Below are positions 37,111 through 49,100 of a DNA stretch of 64,000 nt, piece after piece. The notes below the pieces were generated by a model. The model was not told the DNA's origin and searched no databases. It saw only the letters and a program-made list of their open reading frames with translations. The position numbers were made by a program, and so were the translations under genes. Within the stretch, counting starts at the first letter, position 1. Every line of letters starts with the position of its first letter. The stretch is from contig CM037871.1 in the NCBI GenBank assembly GCA_021292105.1, forward strand, positions 54,149,366-54,213,365. Reading direction: 5' to 3'. Origin of the DNA: Anadara kagoshimensis. Lineage: Eukaryota; Mollusca; Bivalvia; Arcoida; Arcidae.

Positions 37111-39370
37111 ACTTATCAACAATACTGGTAAGCAGCTTGCTTCGTTGTATAAAGTTCCCATGTTCATGTTTGTACAATTTCGTATTATCACATTCGCACG
37201 TGATTTCAGCATTTCTCGTTTCAAACCGAACGCCACATAAACTGAATAATATATTTGGTGTTTCAAACACACGTGCTAAAATGTGGTATATACCTAAAAC
37301 ACTTATACAATATAGTATATTTTAGTAGTTGAAAATTATAAGTGACGTTGAACAGTCGAAGCAGCATATATTGTTTATGTCTTTGTTCGTAAATATTAAT
37401 ATTCAACTAGACAAGCAGAAAGGAACCGGAACACACAAAGTTATGTGCTAATTTTTACGGGAAAAAATCCATGACATCAGTTACGTATACCATGTGCTTT
37501 TTTCTGAATATTTTATATCATAAAAGTTTCAAATAATTACATATTATGTCAGTGTAAATTTTACGGCATTAGACTGCCGTTTCGGAATACAATTCCTCAT
37601 CAGACGTGCTTGGACAAAATTGTGAAACCAATTTGTTCCCAAGGGGTTGAAAAATTATTCAAAGGACCTCAATATATAAAGCTTAGCACATAAAGTTACT
37701 ACGTCATAACAGTTTCCATGTAGATATGAAAATACGTTAAACTGTTTCAGTTACTATTAATAATGTTAAACACTAGATTTAAGAGTTTAGCGAAATCAAA
37801 TGAGACTTTTGACAAAATTAGGTATATCTGTGTTTATCTGCCCTCAATTTTTGGACAATGTCAAATATATGTTGTACGTGTACAAGATTAAATATACACG
37901 AATCTTGGGAACTAAATAATTTTAATTGAAACAGATTTATCATCTAATATATATAATTATGAATAGAATGACAAGGAAATGCATTAGTTGCTATTTAACT
38001 TCAACATTAGAAGACCATGTTAGGAACTTGGTCAACAAGTTTCATCCGTGTAGGCATATATCTGACTGATTCAGTAAACACAAAAAACTTATAATTACGT
38101 TTGACACATTTCAATTTGAAAGCTATAACAACGTTGTTGTTCAATATAAAGACATATGAATCCTTTCCTCATGGTAAAGGGTCTTCAGTGGTGCAAGTGG
38201 TCCAAGACATCAGACCACACCGCCTCTAGCAATCTACGTTTGAATTTCGCTTAAAAGCAACAGTTCAATGTTTCCGGATGTTACAGTTAAAATTATGATA
38301 AATCTTGTGACATATCTAAGACCACTAAAAAAACTAATTGGATACGCAATAAATTAAACTACATTTCATATTTAAAATGTGCAAAGTGTTATAAAATTAA
38401 TTATAATTATGGAGATCAAAAAGTCGTGAAATATCCCAGATAACCAAAGACCACTTACGTACTATAGCCTATAGCGACTTTACAAAACCTTGCAATATCT
38501 ATAAGGGACACTAACCAATATATATACCTATGGTCGAAATTGGCTTGACAAAAACCATTTTGACTTAACAATATATGCTGAATGTATACTGTTCTAAATA
38601 TAAATATTTTGTTATGACTTGGATAATCTGTCGGTTTAATGATAAGCTAAAAGGACAACTTATGTTGCGACTAACCATAATTCATCCCTAAAAATTCTTA
38701 AAGTACGACTAATTTGGCGGCGTTATTTTCACTTCGAAGATACAAATTCAGACCTTTGACCTTTTTTTATATGTAAATAATAAGTTAGATTTAGAGAACG
38801 GTTTTTCGAGATTTATTGGAAGTTAGAGCACATTTGGCATAGACAGTACGAGTAGCGAAGCAATGAGTAATGCGCATTCAAAATATGCTCTTACTTCTAA
38901 TGAAATCGAGTAACCGATCTCTAAATCGCTTGTATCAAGTATCACTTTAACGTCACTGCAGATAAAAATTTTCGACGATGAAATTCGAAAGGTTATTTGG
39001 AACAGGAAAACATAACCACTAAGAGGAACACGCATTGGGCGGCTGGCGTTTTTAAATTTTGCGGGAAATAATATAAAAGTTTGATAGACACAAACATTCC
39101 AGATTTGCTGGAAATGAATAAGAGACATTGAACTGTTACTTAAGACTAATGTGACAGAATATCCAGCCAAGGCCTTGTATTACATTGTGTGCGGTTTCTT
39201 TCGTCATTTGTGCAACAACAAAATACAAAAACTTTATGTCGTATGTCGAGTTTGCCATGTTTTGAAAAACGCTGAACGCAAAAATGAAACAGCTTTTAAG
39301 AATAGGATTGGGAACGGTGGTGAAACAAGCTTACCCGAAAACGGAGCAGGATGAGATATAAATTTGGAAA
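37110..39370. other. Intergenic, no gene recognised
   Basis: The only recognisable item is a family B repeat copy at 37535-37690. Several open frames of 60-126 codons occur on both strands, but none has a recognisable domain, splice context or codon pattern that I would call coding. Confidence 0.4.
37535..37690 (+). repeat. Dispersed repeat family B
   Basis: The copy passes TTTCGGAATACAATTCCTCA, CGTGCTTGGACAAAATTG and TGAAACC, as in 11700-11880, with a diverged 3' part. Confidence 0.55.
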
Positions 39371-39545
39371 ATGGAGGTATTTGGAAGTAAGGCGACCGAG
39401 GCATTACAATATACGGTATTCGTTTATTTGTGCAAAGTGTTTGGTTTGATGGGATAACATGAACAGGATGCTTTGGAATGTTGCGATATTGTTGTGGAAG
39501 AAGACGATCGAGGGAAATCTGTGCTATTTATTGCAGGACCAAATT
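39371..39545 (+). pseudogene. Crypton-like / DUF3504-type recombinase fragment
   Basis: One frame, ATG at 39371, encodes MEVFGSKATEALQYTVFVYL and then CKVFGLMG. After a single TAA it continues with HEQDALECCDIV and a DRGKSVLFIAG stretch, then stops. The pattern (x-FGLxG...E...L...D-hydrophobic) resembles the DUF3504 region of Crypton-derived proteins (KCTD1/ZMYM-like). No catalytic residues are covered, and the fragment is isolated. Confidence 0.4.
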
Positions 39546-40196
39546 AAACATTTAAAGGTTGAATCTCTCAGTTAGACAGTCAACCCGGCAAGTAATTACA
39601 TACAGGTACAACCGGAAAGTTTGGAACCTCATTTATATAACCTTTGTAAAAGATTGTTTTTTATATACAACATAGAATTTTTTTTCAAATAGCATAATTG
39701 ATAAAAGATTCAATTTAAGTTTTTGTGAACTACAAGTGACAAAACAAATGAAAATATGCATTATAGTATCATTTGACGTAGAAAAAATATTTATGTTTTG
39801 AAACAAATGCTTTGTTCTCAGTGTCTGAAATAACTAGCCGTTTTTTGTGTCTGAAATGTATAAAGGGAGATAATCGTGTCTGTTGTAAATTTACATCAAC
39901 TAGATCTACTAGTAGCGATATGTCACATGTAAGTAATAACTATTAAACTATTCATTGATAAAACATGTCAAAATTTGTTATAGCTAAAAAAAACTGGTGC
40001 ATAGCTATGAACCACTTTTATGGGGGCTCCAAACATTGCAAATATTGACTTGTAATACCGCCATGAAATATGTCGCACAGTAAATATTCAAAGCATGAAC
40101 AATATTCCACAAATATAATGTTGAACCAATATGATTAAATAATATGAAGACGTTTTAAGATGTTTTACTTTCTGTATATTAGTCAATGTGAACACT

Positions 40197-43100
40197 TTAC
40201 GGTGTAAACCTATGTTTGTAACTAGATCCGTCAAATCCTTCTGCATACCATTTATCAAATACTTCATTCTGTGCTACAGTGAACTTGTTCTTCCAATCTC
40301 CAATTATACCTAGTAAATATATAAGTCATCACCTTAACATTAATTAACGTGTAAACCTGTCTCTTACCAGAGATGGGTGAAAAGAATCAGTACAACCTTT
40401 CAAGTCACTGAGGTAACGAATTTTTAGCTTTTCAGCAACTTCTGTAGTAGAGGAAAAACCAGGGTTCTGGCCCACTTCCGGTCGATTTTCCCCGTTACTT
40501 TAATATGGGGAGTCTTGTCCCACTGAAGCCGTCCCACCCCGGTGCGTGGTACGGAGATAGTATAGACAGGTGAAGGGTGTTTATATTTGTAGTTAATCAC
40601 CCATAACAAGTCCTTTCCCTAGTGTGAGGGATGGAGATAGGTTTGCAGGTGCTTTTTAATTAATCATCCATAAATCCATGGGTTTACCTATAGCAGACGG
40701 CAAACTTTAAAACCAGCGGTGCCGTATAGTCAAGTACATTTTATTCAGTGTGTATGTGTGTCCGTTTTAAATAAAGACAAATGCGATCAGTTTTATTTAC
40801 AAATATTTATTTACAAAAGTCTAAACCTTTTTTACATAATCCCCATATACAGCCCTAACAGATAACATAGAGTGCCCAGTACTGGTCGATCTGTCTCTGG
40901 TTTGTACAACAAGTACTGAAGCCCTTAACGTGAGAACCGTCTACTACCTGCACGGAAGTATTCGTTGCGATCTGCATTGACGTACGCTCCTTTCCTTCCA
41001 TACAGGGCCCGAAATATGGCCTTTCCAGGGTAGTTCGCTCTCTAAATAAAATACTTTAAAATAACTCTCCCGGTGTGTCCAGTACTATTTTGACATAAGT
41101 GTCAGTAATAAACATATATTATTCCACTTCCTCGTCTTTGTCATCACCGGTTTCCTCCTCCTCGCCTTCTGTTTCTGTCTCGCTTCCATTTTCTTCATCT
41201 TTTTCCAAAAATGTTTCTAGTTGATGTTTATACTTGCCAACTGCCATGCGTATAGCCTTCAACCAGTCGTACCCTTCTGCATACTGTTGTACTTTCTCCA
41301 TAACTTTTCTATGCAACATGCCATTTTTCAGACGAACGATATACTTGATGATAACGATATAATTGTCTACGAGGGCTTTCAAATCTTCTGACTTTAATTT
41401 CCTTTCAGCCTTTTCTTTAGCCTCCTTTTCAGAAATACCGTTTTCTGTATATTTCCTCATTTTTTCGTCCCACAATGTTTTTGTTTGTCTTTTGGATACA
41501 TCCACTAGATCTTCAAACGCTTCATTTTCTCGGTTTTCTCCCCATTTCATCTTTTTTGAACTTCTCTCAGGCAAATTATCTGCCTTTCTTTTTGTGTTAT
41601 TGGGTGGCGATAGCGTTTTTAAATCAGCGTACTGTTCATGCTGGTAATAATCTGGAGGCTGAAGTGTTTTCAGTTCTGCATATTTCCGTGACGGATAATA
41701 ATCGGGTGGATTTAATGTTCTCAACTCGGCATAACCTTTCTCGGCATCATTTTTTTCTGGACACCAGCGTTTAACATGCCGCTGTAAATCGTGGTGGTCT
41801 GCAAACATAGTACCACAATCGTCACAAGATGCCATGTCACACGTCTGTTCACTTTGATAGTCCTCTGAAGAATGAGATACATCTACACATCTACATCTAT
41901 ACATCTATCAACAGTCCCCTTTATAGGTTCTACTTTGTCATCAGATTTTTCTGCTTTGTCATTGGAACTTTTTTGCCGATCCAGTACGTTACTCTGTAAT
42001 CTATGGGAATCAGGTGTTGTCGGTTTGAGGTCTACCATCATGTAACCATACTGCTTAGATGTCGCTTCTTCAAACTTATCCATAAACACATAACTCTTCC
42101 GCGGGTACATTTGTCTAGCCAAAGTCATAATCTGTTGTTTGTCGATAGGGTTATTAAACAAAATCAGATAATGACAGTTCCTTCTCTGTGTGGGGTCTTT
42201 ATTAAAGTATAAATTCTGGTTGATGGCAATGACGGAAAGGTTTCTATATGGTGACTCCCTTCGGTAAATAAATCGTTGATTCTGGCATCTTTGACTGACA
42301 TGAGGTCATCGAGTACAATCAAATTCCTCACGTTAGGATCTAGAAAGCTGTCCTTGTCCAAATCTAGCGGTATGCCCTGTATAAACTCGACTGCCGGTCG
42401 AACCGATTTTTGGATTTCCTCATATAGCGGTTGCCATCGCCTGTATAGCCATACAATCCTCTGTGGCGGTGGGTAAATCTTTTCTTGGTTTTTCTGTAGT
42501 AAAGTCATGATGAGATACGTTTTACCACATGATGTTGGACCAGAGCATATAGCGGTATATGGATGTAGAAAGGTAAAACTTTGCTGCTGCTGCTGTGGTG
42601 GTGGCTGCTGCTGCTGCTGCGGTGGTGGTGGCTGCTGCTGTGGTGGTGGTGGCTGCTGCTGCTGCTGCTGTTGTGGTGGCTGCTGCTGCTGCTGCGGTGG
42701 TGGTGGCTGCTGCTGCTGCGGCGGCTGCTGCTGCTGTTGTGGTGGCTGCTGCTGCTGTGGTGGTTGCTGCTGTGGTGGTGGCGGCTGCTGCTGCTGTTGC
42801 GAGGAATGAACATTTTTCATGTGACGTTTTAAATCAAACGGCCAGACATAGGATTTAACGCACATAGAACATTGATACCTCATATTGTTCACACGTCTTA
42901 CTTCTTCTGAGCAATCACAACAAATGAAAGAATATTACAAATCTGTTCTTTATATACGTACCAAAATAAGGTACAATCATATCGATTTGTAACCGTATAT
43001 GGGCTATTCTATAAAAGAAAAGGGCTCCTTTTAGTTGAACACATCTATATACACATTGACTTGTAAAAAGAAATAACATAGCTAACAAACTCATACATTA

Positions 43101-46100
43101 TACGGACAGGATAATATGAATCTCTCTTATTGAAAAGAAAGATACTATTTAACAATAAAAGAAAATGTTATATATTCGAAAATTTACGGTAAATAGGCAA
43201 CGCTCGGAAATTTTTAGGGGAATCCCCTTTATTGCACAATCACTATGCAATCATGCAAGTTTAAACTTAACGGAAAGTCATGTATAGACGTGTTTAAAGA
43301 ATGTTCTAGAATAGGTCGCGTGTGAGCATGCGCCGTAACAATGTTTATTTAAGGATTATGTACAAACATTTTAAAAGTTGTAAATAGAAGTAAATGTGTT
43401 TGTCTTTATTTGAAGCACACACACACATACGCACTACTTGACTCTACCGCATCGTATCGGTTTTAAAGTTTGTCGTCTGCTATAGGTAAATCTATGAATT
43501 AAAAAATATAAACAAAATACACGTGTAAACCTATCTCCGTCCCTCACACTAGGGAAAACACTTGTCATGTTATGAATATAAACACCCTTCACCTGCCAAC
43601 CTATCTCCGTCCCACGCACCGGGGTGGGACGGCTTCAGTGGGACAAGACTCCCCATATTAAAGTAACGGGGAAATCGACCGGAAGTGGCCCAGAACCCTT
43701 GGTTTCATAACTACTTTCTGTCAATCTTCAACCGTATTCGGTGATTACCTATCTGCATCTAGACAATTACTGCAGGACCTCGAATAGTAGAGTGCTTGAG
43801 AAGTTGTGGATTCGATCCCCTGCCGGGTCTGACCCAAAACTTGAAAGTGGGTAGTGACTGTTCTTTCGCCAAGCAATCGGTATTACAAAATGAAAGTCAT
43901 GGTTCCTTGGCTTGGATAGGAACTCAAAATAAACAAGGCCAAGGCATGACACGATAAAGAACACTGCTGTATAATGCAATAAGCGCAACAGAAAGGCAAC
44001 GGTTCTGCACCTTCGTCTGTAGCTTGCGACTTCTCGATATAGGTGAAATATTCTGAACTGAAACGTTAACAATCATTACTCAACTCAACAAGCTCATCTA
44101 GGCTACTCGACAACTGAGATCCGACTCCTTTTCGTTAGCTCAGTATTAAACCTTCGACATTTCTACTCTGTAATTCGCAAACTGAGGAGATAAATATAGT
44201 ACCAGATCTTATCATTCTGCATTATTGTTATCACACCTCAATGCACTTGCTTTGGGGATGGTTCTCTTAAATCATGTGCTGGTTTTCTTTAGTTTATAAA
44301 AGTTTTAAGATGTAAGAAAAAAGATGAAACGCACAGACTTATTTATTTTTCTTTGACTTCGGTAATAAAGTTTAAGGTAATAAAAATATTTTTAAAAATA
44401 ATAATAGACGTTCACAGTTGTCCATAATAATGATTTGAATTGGATATCGGATTCAATAATGAATTTTTGTAAACATTTCTACATTACTTTGACCGAACAT
44501 TTTTCTATTACAAACGTACATAGATAAAATAATTTTTTTCCTTTACGGAAGAATATCTCTGTACCATCAACGGACACCTGTTTTGAGAAGTGCGTCATCA
44601 TAATATTTGTTCACCTTTACGGAAGAATATCTCTGTACCATCAACGGACACCTGTTTTGAGAAGTGCGTCATCATAATATTTGTTCACCGTTACGGAAGA
44701 ATATCTCTGTACCATCAACGGACACCTGTTTTGAGAAGTGCGTCATCATAATATGTTTTTACCTTTACGGAAGAAGATCCCTGTACCATCAACGGACACC
44801 TGTTTTGAGAAGTGCGTCATCATAATATTTGTTCACCTTTACGGAAGAATATCTCTGTACCATCAACTGACACCTATTTCGAGAAGTGCGTCATCATAAT
44901 ATGTTTTTACCTTTACGAAAGAAGATCTCTGTACCATCAACGGACACCTGTTTTGTGAAGTCAGTCATCATATCTGCCTTTACTTGTTTTATATTGTTAA
45001 ATCTACATTTCTTGGCGATATCACAAATTAATTCGTCACTGCGAGGGACTTCTAAAAATTCTGCAATCTTTTTAATCTCTCGTACCGCGTCCTAAAATAA
45101 GAAGTAAATATGTGTGTATCATACAAACAACAACAAAATGATAACTAAATGAAAGGTTTTTCTGTTGTTTTTCAAAGAGGAACTGAATATTGGTTGTTTG
45201 CTGCATTAAAAAGTTGCAAAAACAATTTTGTTGAGGAATTTTCGACGAAACTGGTTTTTCTTTTAACGTTCCAAATAACATTTATCATTAAATGTTAAAG
45301 CCATCCAAAATATTAGCATGTTAACTCTGACCTACCAAATCCATGTCCAAAACACAATTTCGAAGCAAAGTTAAAACAAATATACCAATCTATGTCTAAA
45401 ACGCAATCCCGAAGCAAAGTAAAAAACAAAACTACCAACCCATGTCCAAAAGTTAAAAATAGGCCCACCAATCCATGTCCAAATCAAAATCCTAAAGTAA
45501 GAACTTTGAACACTGGCAAATTAAGTTAAACACGTAAATTTCTATCGGGGAAGTGAGGCCGGGTGCTAACATAGTATGTAGTATTTATCTAATGTGTTAA
45601 ACAAATTGACAACGCACATTGTTGTTGTTAATCATACACAACAGTACAGTGTATATATATAGATATATATATCATACTGTACCTCCAGCATATCTTCATA
45701 ATAAATTACTAACATTGGATAATCATGTTCCTTCTTTACCCTCTCCATATCCCGGTGGTACTCTATAAATCCCCCTGTTGGCACTGTAATATATGTGTAA
45801 TTAACGATTTACTTGTTTAAACTCAAGACCTTTCTTTGTAAACTGTAAATTACTACACTACAGATTACGTTAATGTAGGAGATTAACACACACACACACA
45901 CACCAAATAGATGTTAAGCCCCATTTATACGGCGAGAATTGCATTTTTTACTCATATGTAAATTTACTCACATATGCATATTGTGTCGTATGAACAACTT
46001 TGCATATACGCAAATTTTACTCATGTAAGTAAATTTGCACCTAGTAGGGACCAAGTGCAAATTTGCTATAATATTTGAGTTTTTTTTATACTTAGGTATG

Positions 46101-49100
46101 CAAATTTTGCTACAGTGTCGTATGAACGTACAGTAATATTTACTCACATAATTTTAAACACGCGGGCTTATCTTTATGGGTTAATGTTCATTCAGGCCCA
46201 TGGGATGCAGGTGTGAATATGGGTGTTTGTAATCTGCCTTGTACCAGAAAAAAATGTTTAATAGTGTTGTCCACCGATATACAATGTCACAGATTAACAT
46301 TACATACATCCCATTATGTTGACATCCAGCTAACCAACAGGTGCCAATTGTAAGGGAAACCCACTCACCACATATGGTGTTACAATCGGGGATCTAACTC
46401 ATAGCAGTTAAAGAAGCCAACCACTATTAACCACCACTGCCCTCATTGATTTGTAATTAATATCCAATAAAGATCAAAAGTTGTAATTGAAAATATATTT
46501 ATTTGACAAAAGCACAAAAATTAGTGACAAACTGTCACCAAAATTTGACGTTTTACTAGTTTTCAAAGAGAAAGTGCTTGAGCAACAAAAGCCAACCACA
46601 GAATGTAAAGAAAATTTACTTTTAGAAATTTGACAATGAATTGTCCATGAAAGGAGATGCCATGTCGTCACGAAGTGTTTTGGGAGAACAAATATTACAA
46701 GCATCATCATGTTCAACATCACTAAAATAATTTTCACCATTAAGTTCAATAAAAACATTCGACAGATCCCTAAAAAATTAATTTGCAGCTTCATATACAG
46801 GGATGAAGCTTAACTAATTTGAGTTAGGGGTCCAGCTCATTAAAAAAGAAGTTTTAATGTAATAAATAGCTAAAATGTGTAAACATTTTGGGGCCCAGAC
46901 TGGGTTCAAGGAGACATTGGCTAATCTAAATATCTGATATATATGTTATGAGGAACAACACAAGCTCCTTTTACAGAACAAGCAAACACGACATGGACAT
47001 CAATCCTTTATTGCAAACATCACAATGGGCATTTCAAGCAACGACCCAGTGTCGTTCTACCCTAACTAGACGGCACTGCTCTGCACTGGTGTAAGATTTT
47101 GTTTGTTTGTATAAGGCTTGAGAAAACAAGTCTTTAAAGGATATGTCACATAACATTTTTAATGTATTTTATGATAAAATTCAAAAACTGGTATATGACA
47201 GATATGCGGGATCACCAAGTAGAATTATAATAGCTCAGTATCAAATAGGTGCTTAAATTGTAAGGAAACGTTCTTATCTTATTATCAAGTCTAAACTGTT
47301 CAATGTTCAGAATGAAAGTTATCCAAAATTGGTTAAAAACTTCAAATTTACTTGTGGTACATAAATTATGTATGAACGCAAAGCAAAATATACTTTTGCT
47401 TACATGAGTAAATTTACATATGAGTAAAAATATTAAGTTATGCAATTCTCGCCGTATAAATGGGGCTTTATTGGTGTCTTTATTTCAAACATTTAATTTT
47501 GTTCGGCTAAATGATTACATTAGTTGGAGTGACTGTACTTTGAATTTAACTTACATATTTACACTGTCAAAAAATTGCATAATGCATTCAAAAGCAAGCA
47601 CATGGCAAATGTGATTTCGATTTTTTCATTAATAAACCATAAAAAGTTATTTTAATAATTGCGTTCTACATATTTCAACAATGACTCGATGGATTATTTT
47701 TGCTGCTTTCTATCCGACAGAACAGGGAGGATTTGCATTTGTTTTCTATGGTGTTCGTGAACTTCATCGGATTCAAATATAAAATATTTATCTTTCTCGA
47801 GCAAAAAGAACGCCAGTCGAAAAAGAAACGGGCGATATAAAATGATTAGCAGAATTAATATAAACATGTACATACTATCGCCTCGATAGAACATTTTCAA
47901 AAACTCGGGCCAGGTTCCGGGATAGGTAGGTTCTTCTCTCGTTCCGTCATTAAATTTTTTCATTATAACGTGTAATGACACAGCACAATCCTTGGGGTTT
48001 CTGGTCACGTTGATTATTTTTCCTCTGTTCTTTATAAATTCATCTGGTAGGTATTCGAACAAGGCGTGTGTAAACAATGGCCGTGGTAACGTCATTTTGT
48101 CTATGACGTCAATATCCGTGAATTCTAATGGCGTGTCTATTACACTTTTGTCGATGTAAGTGGCTTCTCCACGTTGTAACATGTTCACTATTTCTCTCGT
48201 CCAGTGTAAACCTTTAATTATTCAAAAAGCATACTTAACAAAAAACAGTAGAGGGTTCTAGCTGACTTGGCAATTACACCAAAAGCCACATTACGCCGTT
48301 CTAAGACATAAGACGAATCTATATCACGAATTATAAAATTGACAAGTTTGGACTGACACTATACTATACATGACGCAAAAATAAAGTCAAATTGAGATAT
48401 TTAATATATTGGAAGTTCTTAACATGCCCTTTTAAAAACAAGTTAAAATTGCAAAAAATGATATACAAAAACTCAATAGAAAATACTGAGATAATTTACG
48501 AAAATTTTGTTTTGGACGGACAGAGATGACAGTATACCCCCTTTTCTTCGAGCGGGGGTATAAAAAGTTGTTCCCCTCACCGTTTGTTTTGTTGATACTA
48601 CTTCGCAAAATTTACCATTACATGTAACAATTAAACGTATATTGATTATCTTGATTTAAAACAAGAGGCCCATGGGCCTTAACGCTCACCTGAGGCAGAG
48701 TACATATCTTTTGCAGAGGTTCAATGGTCAATGACATTTATAAAAGAGAATATCAAAATTTTCAACAGTAAGGGCCAATAATATGCAAGTATTTTTGCAA
48801 ATTAATTATAATAACTATTATATAAGTATGCTATATATAACATATCTAAAGTCTAGCTACAATATGTTATTTATAAACAGCTAAAACATCTGTATATTAA
48901 TATTCGCATCTATGACCTTGACCTTTAAACCTATGACCTTCATTCATATATCAATATGATTGTTGTGCAAATGCTTACAATATTTTAGAGGCCGCGGTGG
49001 CCTAATGGATAAGACGTCAGTCTTCAAATCCAGGGTCTCTCACCGCTGTGAGTTCGAGTCCCGCTCGGACCACATGTGGGAAAGTGAATTTTCCTTGTAA

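Larger units (their letters stand above)
40457..43707. mobile_element. 3.25-kb virus-like element with about 180-bp terminal inverted repeats
   Basis: The left (40457-40643) and right (43529-43707) ends are inverted copies. The outer ~100 bp are nearly identical (for example GGTGGGACGGCTTCAGTGGG and AGACTCCCCATATTAAAGTA on the right), with a ~13-bp gap further in. Between them, on the minus strand, lie a zinc-finger/P-loop ATPase frame and a second zinc-finger protein. No DNA polymerase, integrase or capsid frame fits in the space. The ATPase suggests descent from a Maverick/Polinton-like or related DNA virus lineage (FtsK/HerA-A32 type packaging enzymes); this is inference. I could not define a target-site duplication. 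It sits in intron 4 of the sulfotransferase gene. Confidence 0.75.

Noticed and set aside
38823-39354. Overlapping 115-codon minus and 67-codon plus frames
   Set aside because: Neither shows a domain or splice context. The region may be the degraded upstream part of the Crypton-like fragment.
42505-42858. Several plus-strand and minus-strand frames of nearly pure Gly/Cys, Leu/Trp, Ala/Val or Ser/His
   Set aside because: They are alternative readings of the CAG/CCN repeat in the ATPase gene.
48988-49075. Possible tRNA gene
   Set aside because: Box A and box B are present, but the anticodon arm and acceptor stem do not fold properly. A 15-bp target duplication encloses a 405-bp unit, so it is a SINE head.
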